Assembly: GCA_002471275.1 (NCBI GenBank)
Contig: DKPQ01000012.1
Span: 161,931-225,930, forward strand
Length of the DNA: 64,000 bases
Origin: Flammeovirgaceae bacterium UBA7330
GTDB lineage: Bacteria; Bacteroidota; Bacteroidia; Cytophagales; Cyclobacteriaceae
Reading direction: 5' to 3'
The notes under the pieces: model-generated
Databases searched by the model: none
Seen by the model: the letters and a program-made list of their open reading frames with translations, nothing else
What the model was told of the DNA's origin: nothing
Program-made: the position numbers and the translations under genes
In this document: positions 36,473-45,782 of the stretch, in pieces
Position numbering within the stretch: the first letter of the stretch is position 1
Layout: the number at the start of each line of letters is the position of its first letter

Positions 36473-38179
36473 CTACTCATTCTCCATCAACATTTCACTG
36501 ATCTCCTGGATCTTCTCAAACTGGTCGCTTTCTTCTGTGGTAAGAACCAGCTCCCTGATAGCCAGCAAAATCTGTCGGGATGACTGAACAAATGCCCTGT
36601 TGACAATGATGGCGGTGGACACATTGAGGTCTTCTAACTGTTTGCTGTTGATGGCCTGGGTAGTCAAAGAGACGAAAAGCTTATCATCTTCCTTGAGCAT
36701 CTTCAGGATGGTCAGGATGTCTTTGGTCTTGTCATGCTCATTTTCTGCAATCAGCTTATCGATCTTCAGGTAGGTTTCAACCAGCCTCTTCCTGAATTGA
36801 GTATACTGCTCATTAAGAAACACATTGTCTGCATTTTCAAACTCATCAAAATCATGCTTTATATCCTTAAACGACTTGGCCGAATGTAGGGCCATCCTGG
36901 TAGCATGCAGGTATCTGTTTAACTCATCCGACTCGGCCGTAGATTGCTCATGGGTCTGAACTTTTGCTGCGAACGTTAGAATTTCGGCTTGCAACAGCTT
37001 CAAATGCTCATAGATATATACAGGAGAATGTCCTTTGCGCAGCCTTTTTGGCATGTTCTGATCATAGTTAGAAAAAACCAACTTCTGATCAATATTCAGC
37101 AGACTCAGGTTGTGCCGCAACACATTTTCTACAAGGTGCAGGCTTTCTTGTCGGATGGCAGTGATACCCGCTTCTGCCACTTCTGGAGTTGTATTGCTAA
37201 TAAATAAAGTGAGCTCAGTTTTACGGTCCGGAAAGACCTTTGTCAGCAGATTCGCAAATAGATGAATAAAGGGAAAGAAGACCACTACCCCGATGAAGTT
37301 GAATAATGTATGAAACAAAGCCAGTCCAACCACTGCATCTTCGCTGGCATCAAAGACCCTGAGAACTACAAAGGTTAAAACCGGAAGCAGGATAAGTGCA
37401 ACTATGCCTGTAGTCAGATTGAATGCAAAATGACTGTATGCCACTCTTTTTTTCACCTGTACAGCGCCAATGGCTCCCAACAGAATAGTGACGGTGGTAC
37501 CTACATTGGCACCTATCACCATGGCTGCTGCAGCATCAAATGCTATGATTCCAGCATTCAGGGTAGTCAGGATGATGGCCATGGTGGCCGAACTGGACTG
37601 CATGATGGCTGTGAGCAGAATGCCAATGCCCAGGTAGGCCAGGATTCCGTAATCTGGCAAGGTGGTCAGATCAAACTGGCTGGTGAAACCTTCTACACTA
37701 CTCTTCATGTAGTCCAGCCCCATAAACAGGAAGCCGAATCCAACCAGCAGCTTGCTGATGTTGGAATACTTCTCTGATTTCCCCAGGAAGATGATCCCTA
37801 GTCCCCCGGAACCGATCAATGGTAACGCAAAGCTTTCGATGTTTACTTTAAACCCGATGGTGGCCACGATCCAGGCCGTGACGGTGGTGCCAAGATTTGA
37901 GCCCAGGATGACCCCAATGGCATTTTCCATGGTCATGATGCCGGCCCCCACAAAGGCCAGTACCATCAGAGAAACAGCCGAACTGCTCTGAAGGATAGAG
38001 GTAACGAAAACGCCTGAAAGGATGGATTTGATTTTCCCGGTGGTGTATTCCCTGATGAGGCGCTTAAAAGCCCGACCAGATAGCTTCCTGATGGATTCCT
38101 CCATCAAAAACATGCCGAACATGAATATACCCAGTCCGGCAAGCAATTTCCATATGTCAAACTCCTGGAGCATGGTCAC
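36473..38179 (-). CDS. Na+/Pi-cotransporter family protein with PhoU-like C-terminus
   Basis: A 568-residue protein. Two inverted Na/Pi-cotransport repeats lie in the N-terminal two thirds, with the paired signature motifs GVFVTSILQSSSAVSLMVLAF (cut here to its core QSSSAVS) near residue 60 and AIMQSSSATMAI near 190, plus GSNLGTTVTAW and GANVGTTVT. About eight membrane segments lie before residue 320. From about 350 to the end is a soluble, helical PhoU-like domain. It should move phosphate with sodium across the inner membrane, and the PhoU-like tail probably regulates it. The stop codon directly abuts the cupin remnant. Confidence 0.92.
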   Translation of the reverse strand: MTMLQEFDIWKLLAGLGIFMFGMFLMEESIRKLSGRAFKRLIREYTTGKIKSILSGVFVTSILQSSSAVSLMVLAFVGAGIMTMENAIGVILGSNLGTTVTAWIVATIGFKVNIESFALPLIGSGGLGIIFLGKSEKYSNISKLLVGFGFLFMGLDYMKSSVEGFTSQFDLTTLPDYGILAYLGIGILLTAIMQSSSATMAIILTTLNAGIIAFDAAAAMVIGANVGTTVTILLGAIGAVQVKKRVAYSHFAFNLTTGIVALILLPVLTFVVLRVFDASEDAVVGLALFHTLFNFIGVVVFFPFIHLFANLLTKVFPDRKTELTLFISNTTPEVAEAGITAIRQESLHLVENVLRHNLSLLNIDQKLVFSNYDQNMPKRLRKGHSPVYIYEHLKLLQAEILTFAAKVQTHEQSTAESDELNRYLHATRMALHSAKSFKDIKHDFDEFENADNVFLNEQYTQFRKRLVETYLKIDKLIAENEHDKTKDILTILKMLKEDDKLFVSLTTQAINSKQLEDLNVSTAIIVNRAFVQSSRQILLAIRELVLTTEESDQFEKIQEISEMLMENE

Positions 38180-38248
38180 TGGAAAGTTCGTGAATAGTTT
38201 TTAGAAAAGGAAAATGAAGTGGTATCAGAAAATTCATAAGCTTTAAAA

Positions 38249-39448
38249 TCAAATCTTGGTATTAAAAGCTTCTCTAACAGGGATTGTTAAGCTTTTCGGA
38301 CTGACTTTGGAGACACGAATGGATGTGCAATCATTGAAACTTGCGAACCTGTTAACTGATTTAACAAATGGATCCAACCATTCGCTGGTGTCGTATTTTG
38401 TGTTTTCAATGTGCAAATGAATCAACTCCAGTTCGCCCTTTTTACGGTGTGCTTTGCAATCGACTCGACCAATGAATTCATCCCCAAATAAAATGGGTAA
38501 ACAAAAATAACCGTACTGCCTTTTGGGTTGCGGGGTATAACACTCAATGCGGTAGTCAAAGCCAAAGAGTTTTTCTGTGCGGTCGCGATGAATGACGACA
38601 TTGTCAAAAGGAGATAAAAGCCTGATACCGGCTTGTGCTTTGCTTTTTGTCTTTACCAGAAGATCACTGTATGCATACAAGGCAGGAAATCCATTCAAGT
38701 GGATCTTTTGTACCTCCTCATTTTTGACCTTGTAATAAAGAATATCTTCAACGTTTTTCCGGAGCTCTTGCCCTTTCTTTAGGTGGGTGATTTGTTTCAC
38801 ATTCGTCACCCCGTAAGCTCGCAGGTGTGTTTCAACCAAATACTGGGCATACTCCAGAGGATCGGGCGTGGAAGTATTGATAAAGTCCGGCAAGACCCTT
38901 TCTTTGATATCATAGATCTTTTGCATGCCCTTCCGGCCAGCGATCATCAGTTCGCCCTGCATGAAGAGTTTCTCAAGCGCTACCTTCGCAGGCTTCCATT
39001 CCCACCAGCCACCTGATTTCTTATTCGGTGCCTGAAAGTCCCTGGCCTTTTGCGGACCATCGATCTTAATCCGATCATAGACCTGATTCAGCACCTTCTG
39101 ATCCACATTATAGTATGGTGATTTTCGCTCCCTGAATCGTTGCATCAGCGGGATCGCAAAACGGTAGTCCCGCATCGGCAGATACGATGCAGCATGAAAC
39201 CAGTATTCAAAAAGCTTCCGTTCCTTTACCAGCCGGTCCAGGTATTTTTCCTGGTAGTCTGGTACCCTTGTCCACAAGGTATGGTGATGGGCCCGGTTCA
39301 CCACCGAGATCGTATCGATCTGTATATAACCCAGCTTTTCCACTGCAGCCAGGACCGCTCTTTTTCCTTTACCAAAGGGGTTTGGCTTGTGTAAACCCTG
39401 ACTGGCTAAGATCGCCCTACGCATCTGTGTTAATTCCCTTTTTGTCAT
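38249..39448 (-). CDS. Winged-helix DNA glycosylase, YcaQ/AlkZ family
   Basis: A 399-residue protein beginning MTKRELTQMRRAILASQGL. The family's catalytic QxD motif is seen in LGYIQIDTISVVNRAHHHTLW near residue 36. WFHAASYLPM, SPFDNVVIHRDRTEKLFGFD and YGYFCLPILFGDEFIGRVD follow, all typical of the winged-helix HTH_42 fold. AlkZ and YcaQ remove damaged bases at interstrand crosslinks. Whether this member acts on crosslinks or simple alkylated bases cannot be told. It stands alone on the minus strand, 69 bases from the transporter gene. Confidence 0.92.
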   Translation of the reverse strand: MTKRELTQMRRAILASQGLHKPNPFGKGKRAVLAAVEKLGYIQIDTISVVNRAHHHTLWTRVPDYQEKYLDRLVKERKLFEYWFHAASYLPMRDYRFAIPLMQRFRERKSPYYNVDQKVLNQVYDRIKIDGPQKARDFQAPNKKSGGWWEWKPAKVALEKLFMQGELMIAGRKGMQKIYDIKERVLPDFINTSTPDPLEYAQYLVETHLRAYGVTNVKQITHLKKGQELRKNVEDILYYKVKNEEVQKIHLNGFPALYAYSDLLVKTKSKAQAGIRLLSPFDNVVIHRDRTEKLFGFDYRIECYTPQPKRQYGYFCLPILFGDEFIGRVDCKAHRKKGELELIHLHIENTKYDTSEWLDPFVKSVNRFASFNDCTSIRVSKVSPKSLTIPVREAFNTKI

Positions 39449-39557
39449 ACCCGGCTAAGGTAGGAGGATTTAGGATTTTAATCGCCTGGGCTTGATGAGG
39501 CTTGGGAATGATTACACCCCTGTTGGGCTTAGGCATCTGTATTCTAAATCACACAGG

Positions 39558-39690
39558 GCCTAAAACTGGCGCAAGCTAAAACTGAGCGTCCCCTAAAACT
39601 GGCTTGTGAGCGTCCCCTAAAACTGGCGCAAGCGTCCCGCTTGTGACATGTTTTTTTATATCACATGTTTTTATCATGTAACATGTTTTA
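39558..39690. repeat. Short direct-repeat cluster (left copy)
   Basis: CCTAAAACTGGC occurs three times between 39559 and 39634, twice preceded by GAGCGTC or a close form, and a truncated copy (TAAAACTGAGCGTC) lies between. The cluster ends in repeated ACATGTTTT segments (39646-39690). The same two motifs recur at 40561-40620. The rest of the 460-base gap 39449-39908 holds no gene. Confidence 0.75.
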
Positions 39691-39908
39691 CTAACCAGAC
39701 ACTACATCAGTATAGCAATGTAGATCTGTCAACCTTGCCGACCAACAAAACGAAAACACAGGCCGCTCCTACGGAGCTAACCTTATTTTGTTGATAATTC
39801 TACAGTCAGGTCGTCCCTGGCGGGACTCCATCCTTTAGGATAATCCTTTGAAGGGACGGCCTAAGGAGTATGTAAAAGGGTGCACCTACAGAGTTTAACC
39901 TTTAGGAG

Positions 39909-40493
39909 CTAATTTGCTCTAGTAATGTCATCATCGGTATCAAAAACCCCATCAACTCCGGCGGAGGTCAGAAGGTAACCAACATCAGTCAGTGCATATC
40001 TGTAGTCGTTATCCCAACTATCTTTTGCCCACATCTCCCAAATTGGTTTACGATTAACAAACGCCATAAAATTCTCAGGGTATTCTTTATTGCGAATATA
40101 ATGTCTGTTCAAAGCATTTGATATTTCTACCATTTCGTCTCTGGTATGAATAATATTCAAATGTTCATTTATGACATACTCTCCCCCTTTGTACATGGAT
40201 AAAGTAAAAAGATAGAAAGCGGACGGAATGATTATTACGAATATGACTATGGTAAAGCATAAGTTTATAAGTGCTTTTTTCCTCCCTACTATGTTTTGTA
40301 AAACAAAATACACATCAGCAACAGATATGATGATAAAAGTCAAATAAGAAAATTGAATCGGAATCTCTGGAAAAATCAGGATTACAATTATTGGTAGCAG
40401 AAGAAAAGCTAATCCTGAAATATACTTTCTGAGGTATAGTTGACCAGCCCCAGGAATTAATCCAGAGAGCAAAAATGGTAGAAGCGTTTTCAT
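39909..40493 (-). CDS. Membrane protein: TM2-like N-terminus fused to pseudopilin (GspG)-like C-terminus
   Basis: A 194-residue protein. The N-terminus (SGLIPGAGQLYLRKYISG) looks like a TM2-type membrane module, with about four hydrophobic segments up to residue 110. The C-terminal 75 residues (ALNRHYIRNKEYPENF, then DSWDNDYRYALTD, GYLLTSAGVDGVFDTDDDI) match the globular calcium-site domain of type II secretion major pseudopilins: the DPWG-NPY-Y segment and the SAGxDG...DDI ending. The usual pseudopilin N-terminal cleavage site and helix are absent, so it is not a normal pilin. The gene is alone and bracketed by repeat clusters on both sides. Function is unknown. Confidence 0.75.
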   Translation of the reverse strand: MKTLLPFLLSGLIPGAGQLYLRKYISGLAFLLLPIIVILIFPEIPIQFSYLTFIIISVADVYFVLQNIVGRKKALINLCFTIVIFVIIIPSAFYLFTLSMYKGGEYVINEHLNIIHTRDEMVEISNALNRHYIRNKEYPENFMAFVNRKPIWEMWAKDSWDNDYRYALTDVGYLLTSAGVDGVFDTDDDITRAN

Positions 40494-40560
40494 TTTAAGG
40501 TTGGGTCAATGGGTAAGTGTAATGTAACAAATTAAGCACTTAAATATGTCACATATTTTT

Positions 40561-40620
40561 CTAAAAACTGGCGCAAGCGTCCCTTGTGACACGTTTTTAT
40601 TATGTGACATGTTTTTATTA
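40561..40620. repeat. Short direct-repeat cluster (right copy)
   Basis: CTAAAAACTGGCGCAAGCGTCCCTTGTGACACGTTTTT-type sequence repeats the left cluster in the same order and orientation, ending in TGTGACATGTTTTTA. It lies upstream of the pseudopilin-like gene. Confidence 0.75.
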
Positions 40621-40633
40621 GCCATGGCCAATC

Positions 40634-41524
40634 TCACTTGGGCCTATTCAGCATGTCCCCCATCATCTTGCTGAACAATTCTTTCGGTGACTTATCAAAC
40701 AGCCTTTCCTGTTCGTCCTCCAACACCTCTACAGAGCCATCCGGAATAACAAAGTCATCCTCAACATAATGAAACAACCGCCACTTTCCTTTATGGTATT
40801 CCAGCGCTGTCATGTTTTCCACCCAGTCGCCGGAATTGAGATACATTACCTTCCGTTTTCCGACTTTGTACTCCTTCATCCGGGGGGTATGGATGTGTCC
40901 GCAAATCACAAAATCGTAACCATTATCAGCAGCTATGCGGGTAGCTGTCGCTTCAAATAGCTTCATGGATTTTGAGGACCCTTTTACGCCGTCTTTGATC
41001 CTTTTGGAAAGCGAGATTCTACCTTTACCAAAAAGCTGACTGAAAAAGTTAAATGCCTTGTTGAGTATGATCAAAACGCCATAGCCTATCGCTCCCAGCT
41101 TAGCCAGCCAGCGGGAATGGGCCATGGTCACATCAAACACATCTCCATGAAAGATCCATGCCCTCTTCGATTTCAGCTTGAGGGTCATCTTGTTTTCGAT
41201 GTGTAGGTTTCCCACGCTCAGGCCTTCAAACTTCCGGAGCATTTCATCGTGATTGCCTGTGATGTATGTGGTGTCGATGCCCATGGAGATCCATCTCAGC
41301 AGCTGGCTCAGCACCTTCATGTGGCTTTTGGGCCAGTACCGCTTGCTAAATTGCCAGATGTCTACAATGTCACCGTTCAGGACAACCTGTTTAGGTTCGA
41401 TACTCTTCAGGTAATTGGTAAGTTCCTTGGCCTTGCATCCAAAAGTACCCAAATGAATATCCGAAAGCACCAACAGATCGACTTTCCTTTTACTCCTGGC
41501 CCTCTCCTTTTTACCGGCTTTCAT
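40634..41524 (-). CDS. UDP-2,3-diacylglucosamine diphosphatase-like metallophosphoesterase (LpxH-like)
   Basis: Start chosen at ATG 41524, which has a GAGGG site 6 bases upstream; the open frame upstream adds 45 unlike residues. The 296-residue product carries the calcineurin-type metal motifs in order: LVLSDIHLGTFG, VVLNGDIVDIWQF, YITGNHDEML, IFHGDVFD and VICGHIHTPRM. The family includes LpxH, which cleaves UDP-diacylglucosamine in lipid A synthesis, and related Bacteroidota phosphoesterases. The exact substrate is inference. The C-terminal tail (about 40 residues) is charged. Confidence 0.9.
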   Translation of the reverse strand: MKAGKKERARSKRKVDLLVLSDIHLGTFGCKAKELTNYLKSIEPKQVVLNGDIVDIWQFSKRYWPKSHMKVLSQLLRWISMGIDTTYITGNHDEMLRKFEGLSVGNLHIENKMTLKLKSKRAWIFHGDVFDVTMAHSRWLAKLGAIGYGVLIILNKAFNFFSQLFGKGRISLSKRIKDGVKGSSKSMKLFEATATRIAADNGYDFVICGHIHTPRMKEYKVGKRKVMYLNSGDWVENMTALEYHKGKWRLFHYVEDDFVIPDGSVEVLEDEQERLFDKSPKELFSKMMGDMLNRPK

Positions 41525-41621
41525 GATTCCCTCACTGGTGATCAGGTAAGTTCGGGAATTGTGGGGAGAAATGGAATGTGAAAGTTGAATCTTAATATTG
41601 ATTTGGGCGCTACAATACTGA

Positions 41622-42326
41622 TTATATTTCAATTGGTTGCCCGATCTGTGGAATAACACAATTTATATTGTTGGTCTTTGCTGATTTGCAAAATTCCTTT
41701 GGGTCTGTCCCAAGGTGATGAATAGGGATAACAAGTTTAGGCTGAATCAATAATGTAGCTTTAATGGCCTCACGTCAATCCATCGTAAACTTTCCTCCCA
41801 TAGGCATTAGTGCAACATCTATGAGCTGAATTTGCTTCATATCAGAGATCAGATCAGTATCTCCGGCATGATAAATGGACATACTACCAATGCTTAATAT
41901 ATAGCCAACGCCCTTTCCTTTCTTATGCTGTTTACGCGTTGAACTGCCATTTTCTGTGTTGTAGGCATTGATCACCTGAATGAACAAATCATTTTTGAGA
42001 GGTATTTCATTACCTGCTTTTACAATTTGAAAAATATCCCCAAGCTCTTTCCTGCAGGATGCCGGTGCAAAAAGCTTTGTGGAGCTCTTACACAGTCTCT
42101 GGGTCGTCACCTTTTTACAATGGTCCTTATGGTGATGGGTGATAAAGATGTAATCAGCTTTTTCAAGTCCATTAGGTAACCCATCTATCGGATCTGGCCA
42201 TTTTGAAAACTCTGTTTTGTCAGCATATCCCGAAAAATATGTTGTCAGATAAGCGGGGTCAAAATAGACAACTAGTTTATTCGCTCTAATACGGATCCAA
42301 GAATTGGGAAACCATGTTATATCCAT
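41622..42326 (-). pseudogene. MBL-fold metallo-hydrolase interrupted by an in-frame TGA
   Basis: ATG at 42326 (AGGAG 5 bases upstream) opens a UlaG-like metallo-beta-lactamase-fold protein: ITWFPNSWIRI, the metal motif THHHKDHC, and IYHAGDTD. After GGKFTMD the frame meets TGA (41775-41777). Continuing past it in the same frame gives REAIKATLLIQPKLVIPIHH and then LGTDPKEFC, up to TAA at 41622-41624, which is exactly the family's C-terminal segment with the last metal-binding His. So one nonsense codon splits an otherwise intact gene. The truncated protein (183 residues) lacks the C-terminal His and is probably inactive unless the TGA is read through. It follows the 42360 gene closely. Confidence 0.8.
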
Positions 42327-42359
42327 TGCTCCTACATAGCGTAATACCAATACAAACAC

Positions 42360-42911
42360 CTAATTTAACAATTCTTCTGTTAAAGGTTCTGACTGAAGTA
42401 ATCCCCCTCTCCTCATCTCCACTTCCTGCAATTGCTCATAATAGGCTTCAATCCTGGCGCGGGCGGTACCGTCTATCAATAAGATCACGACCATCATGGC
42501 AATGGTGGTAATCATACTTGCTCGCCAGGCAGGAATATCGACGAATACAATGACCAGGGCGCAGACCGCAATGATCAATGGGATAGCAGTAAACACGATA
42601 GTTTTGTATTCTTTTATCGTGCTTTCGGCACGAACAATTTCTGAGGCGACGAAGGCCTGGGCATCACTGTTGTAAGCCTTTTCGAACTGGGTGATCCTTG
42701 CTTTATTGGTGTAAAACAATCCTAGCCCGATGGTCAGCAGTAAAGCCCCTGCCACCAGCATGGGGATGATGTAGGCCTTTGCCATATCTGTTTTGCCGAG
42801 CTGCCAAAAACCGATGCTGGCAAGCAAAAACACCAATACGAAAAAGATGAAGAATCGTGTAGAGAAAACTTCGGCTCGTGCCCACTCCGTGGCTGCTTTT
42901 AATATTTCCAT
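42360..42911 (-). CDS. Hypothetical four-TM membrane protein
   Basis: A 183-residue protein with two hydrophobic hairpins: segments at about 18-37, 45-65, 103-122 and 128-148. The N-terminal helix contains WARAEVFSTRFF and the loop between the hairpins is polar and helical (ITQFEKAYNSDAQAFVASE). The C-terminus is charged and ends in a predicted helix (IEAYYEQLQEVEMRRGG). I do not recognise a functional family. The gene lies 29 bases downstream of the AraC-family regulator on the same strand and may belong to its operon. Confidence 0.8.
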   Translation of the reverse strand: MEILKAATEWARAEVFSTRFFIFFVLVFLLASIGFWQLGKTDMAKAYIIPMLVAGALLLTIGLGLFYTNKARITQFEKAYNSDAQAFVASEIVRAESTIKEYKTIVFTAIPLIIAVCALVIVFVDIPAWRASMITTIAMMVVILLIDGTARARIEAYYEQLQEVEMRRGGLLQSEPLTEELLN

Positions 42912-42940
42912 GTCTTGATGATTTATTATTTAGTTGATAA

Positions 42941-43765
42941 TTATCGGGCTAATTGTTGCCCCTGAATGTTGCTGGGGCTGTACCCAAACGCCTTTTTAAA
43001 GGCAAATGAAAAATGAGAGAGGTTCTCGAAACCCGCCGCGAGATAGACCTCCGTGGCCCGCAGCTTTTCTGTTGTCAGCTTGTGATGCGCCAGGTTCAGC
43101 CGCTTCTCGGTGAGCCATTTCCCGGGTGTAGTTTTGAATATCTTTTTGAAATCCGACTTGAAAGTGGTCAGGCTTCTACCCGTTAGGAAGGCGAACTTCT
43201 CCAAAGGCAGATTATACATATAGTGTTCTTCCATGTATTTCTCCAGGTCCACCTTCCCGATCTCGTTAAACGTGCCTAAGATCGCACTGGCCCTTTTGTC
43301 CACTTCATCAATGATGGTCAGGGCCTCCTGAATCTTGATAGCTACAAGCTTCTCCGGCAGCTCGTCCCCCATATCGAAATAGGAAAACATCGATTTAAAG
43401 AAACTGTCCAACAAAGGATGCGACTTTATCGGCCTTTGCTTCGCGATGCTTTCATCCAAACTTTCAAGAACCGGACGATCCACATAAAACTTGCGCAGCT
43501 CTACCTCCGGCATAAACATAGACACCGCTTTGAATGGCTGTCCATCAGCCGGGCTTTTTACGACCCGGATCAATTGATTCTTGGGAACTAAAACAGTATT
43601 CCCGGCTTTAAAACTCAGCGTATTTCTCCCATACGACAGGGTCATCTCACCTGAATAAATAAACACGATGATGTGCTGCGGTGAAATGTGCTCCCAGGTG
43701 TATTCTTTTTCCACCGTTCCGGACAAAAATACCTTCCCCTTATCTGTTGCTCCTGGACGTACCAT
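42941..43765 (-). CDS. AraC-family transcriptional regulator
   Basis: A 274-residue protein. The N-terminal half (about residues 15-140) is a cupin-like effector domain (HISPQHIIVFIYSGEMTLSY). The C-terminal half (about 165-270) has the two AraC helix-turn-helix motifs: LPLEKFAFLTGRSLTTFKSD and the final ATEVYLAAGFENLSHFSFAF followed by KKAFGYSPS. It follows a short-chain dehydrogenase gene by 20 bases on the same strand, an arrangement in which it probably controls that gene and the downstream membrane protein. The effector is unknown. Confidence 0.93.
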   Translation of the reverse strand: MVRPGATDKGKVFLSGTVEKEYTWEHISPQHIIVFIYSGEMTLSYGRNTLSFKAGNTVLVPKNQLIRVVKSPADGQPFKAVSMFMPEVELRKFYVDRPVLESLDESIAKQRPIKSHPLLDSFFKSMFSYFDMGDELPEKLVAIKIQEALTIIDEVDKRASAILGTFNEIGKVDLEKYMEEHYMYNLPLEKFAFLTGRSLTTFKSDFKKIFKTTPGKWLTEKRLNLAHHKLTTEKLRATEVYLAAGFENLSHFSFAFKKAFGYSPSNIQGQQLAR

Positions 43766-43785
43766 AGATTAAAAATAGTTAAAAA

Positions 43786-44772
43786 TTAATGGGTCCCTTC
43801 CAGCGAAACGTCCATGGTTTCAATCGGAAACTTCACACCAGTTTCCTTTTCCGAAAGATCCCACAGTCTTTTGGCTACTGCCTTGTCTTTGGCGTGTGGC
43901 TCTAAATGATGGGCTCCAACCGGGCCCACCCAATTGCTGCGTCCTGTTGGTCCGTAAAATGCTTTCTGATCCAAATCTTCCTCCGTAGCACACATCAATT
44001 CAGGATAGGCACCATTTTCCGCAGGTTGCGTCAAGGGTGACAGTTTCATCAGACCAAAAATCATTTTCATCATGAAGCTGCCACTGGTATTGATCAGGTT
44101 GGTCCTGGAAGAACCCGGGTGACAGGCATATGCTTTAACATTCGTATTACCGGCTTTTTCCAATCTGTCCTGCAATTCATACACCGACATGATCTGAGCC
44201 AATTTACTTTGGCTGTACGCATCGTTGGGCGTATAGTCTTTATCCCAGTTCAGGTCATCAAATTTGATGGTTTTGATCCCCATGTTATACCCCATACTTC
44301 CAACCGTGACAATACGTCCATTGGACTTTTCGATCATTGGAAACAGCAAAGCCTGCAACGTAAAATGTCCGAAATAATTCACGCCCATCTGGCTTTCCCA
44401 GCCATCCACAGTGATTTTTTGAGTAGGCACCTGTGCGATGGCACCATTGCACATCAGGGCATCGATGTGGGTCACGTTCTTCAATACTTCCGCTGCGGCT
44501 TTTTTCACAGAAGCCTGTACACCCAGATCCATCTGAATATTGGTGACATCTATGGCAACCCCAAGCGCTTGCTTCAAAGCTGTGATGGTTTCCTCTGCTT
44601 TTTTGGGGTTGCGGTTGAGCATCACCACCTTCGCGCCTTTAGACAGCAGAATGCGTGCAGCTTCAAAACCAGTACCGCTGGTGGTGCCGGTGATAACAAA
44701 TGTTTTGCCTTTCAGGGAGCCGATCCTATCTGGTGTCCAACCCTTTTTTCCAAATTGATTTTTAGTATTCAT
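43786..44772 (-). CDS. Short-chain dehydrogenase/reductase
   Basis: Start taken at ATG 44772, giving 328 residues; the frame opens 15 codons further up without family likeness. The NAD(P)-binding motif TGTTSGTGFEAA is at about residues 24-35. The usual NNAG appears as MCNGAI. The catalytic Ser region is IVTVGSMGYN, and the catalytic Tyr-Lys pair is in DAYSQSKLAQ. The C-terminal tail (about 245-328) is longer than in minimal SDRs and resembles the protochlorophyllide-reductase/retinol-dehydrogenase-like group, which usually uses NADP(H). The substrate is not evident. An AraC-family regulator lies just downstream. Confidence 0.92.
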   Translation of the reverse strand: MNTKNQFGKKGWTPDRIGSLKGKTFVITGTTSGTGFEAARILLSKGAKVVMLNRNPKKAEETITALKQALGVAIDVTNIQMDLGVQASVKKAAAEVLKNVTHIDALMCNGAIAQVPTQKITVDGWESQMGVNYFGHFTLQALLFPMIEKSNGRIVTVGSMGYNMGIKTIKFDDLNWDKDYTPNDAYSQSKLAQIMSVYELQDRLEKAGNTNVKAYACHPGSSRTNLINTSGSFMMKMIFGLMKLSPLTQPAENGAYPELMCATEEDLDQKAFYGPTGRSNWVGPVGAHHLEPHAKDKAVAKRLWDLSEKETGVKFPIETMDVSLEGTH

Positions 44773-44906
44773 CTCTCTTGTTTCATTGTTGATGATACAA
44801 AAGTCGAGAGAAGCCAAAAGACCGACTTTGTTTAAAAGTCGTTTTTTGTTTGTTTAGAGGGTGGGTGTTAGGTATACACAGCCCAGTTCAGATAGATCTA
44901 CATCGT

Positions 44907-45668
44907 CTAATTTTGGTTTTGAAGGTATGCAGCATTTAGAGGTAGGTTGTTTCCAGAATAGAACAATCTCAATTGTTCATTTCCCCTAATTGGGTCCAAG
45001 GCATTTTCAATTTCTTCAATCCTCTCTTCATTGACGATCTGCATACCGTATAAATTGCATTTATATTCCTTGCCAGAATTGTATCCACTAACAGAGAAAA
45101 ATATTAGTCCATCATACAAGGTGGTTAAATCCATAGTTGAAATTTTCAAATCCAGAAAATTTTCAAAAAATGTAGAAGAATCTAGTTTTTCTATGCACCT
45201 GTTTAAAAGTGTTACACTAATTGAATCAATAGTAGTAGGTACCTTAAAATTTAATCGAATTGTTGTTGGATAGATATCTATTAAATCATCTCTATAATTT
45301 CCTTCAAGGCTTACTTCATATTCTTTACTGCAATGCGATAGAATAGATTTGGAGGTTTGATAAGGCCGGTTTACGTTTTGGCAGGGGTTGCGAGATTTAT
45401 AGTAAGGATTTACGAAATAGGGTTCCAATGCTACGATTCCTGGGTCAAAGAGTTCAAAAGTTGCACCACTGGATAAGATCAAACCCATGTAACCATCCTC
45501 AGCCAAAACAACTGTGTCATTTGAGTATAGGTAATCCCCAACTCCAATATCTCTAGTCGAATTGAGTATGGAATTATCTCCTTTTGTAGCCAAAATTCTT
45601 GCGAAGGGTTTTTGATTACAAGCCTCCAAAGTCATCATTAAAAGTATGATAATTACAAATTCGCGCAT
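44907..45668 (-). CDS. Hypothetical lipoprotein with FecR-like start
   Basis: A 253-residue protein with a lipoprotein signal (MREFVIIILLMMTLEAC, lipobox LEAC near residue 17). Residues about 22-85 (ILATKGDNSILN, GVGDYLYSNDTVVLAEDGYM, GLILSSGATFELF) resemble the opening beta domain of FecR-type proteins. The remaining part is not recognised. Orientation and low G/C content match its neighbour at 45783, another unknown lipoprotein-like gene. Confidence 0.72.
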   Translation of the reverse strand: MREFVIIILLMMTLEACNQKPFARILATKGDNSILNSTRDIGVGDYLYSNDTVVLAEDGYMGLILSSGATFELFDPGIVALEPYFVNPYYKSRNPCQNVNRPYQTSKSILSHCSKEYEVSLEGNYRDDLIDIYPTTIRLNFKVPTTIDSISVTLLNRCIEKLDSSTFFENFLDLKISTMDLTTLYDGLIFFSVSGYNSGKEYKCNLYGMQIVNEERIEEIENALDPIRGNEQLRLFYSGNNLPLNAAYLQNQN

Positions 45669-45782
45669 AGTACGTCAATATACAAGTTTCCAAATAATTT
45701 AGAATAACGGGATTCTGTGAGGAATTCGTAAAAGCTATCACTTTATGCAATCGCACACTAGCTTTAATCAAGGGAGCATTAT

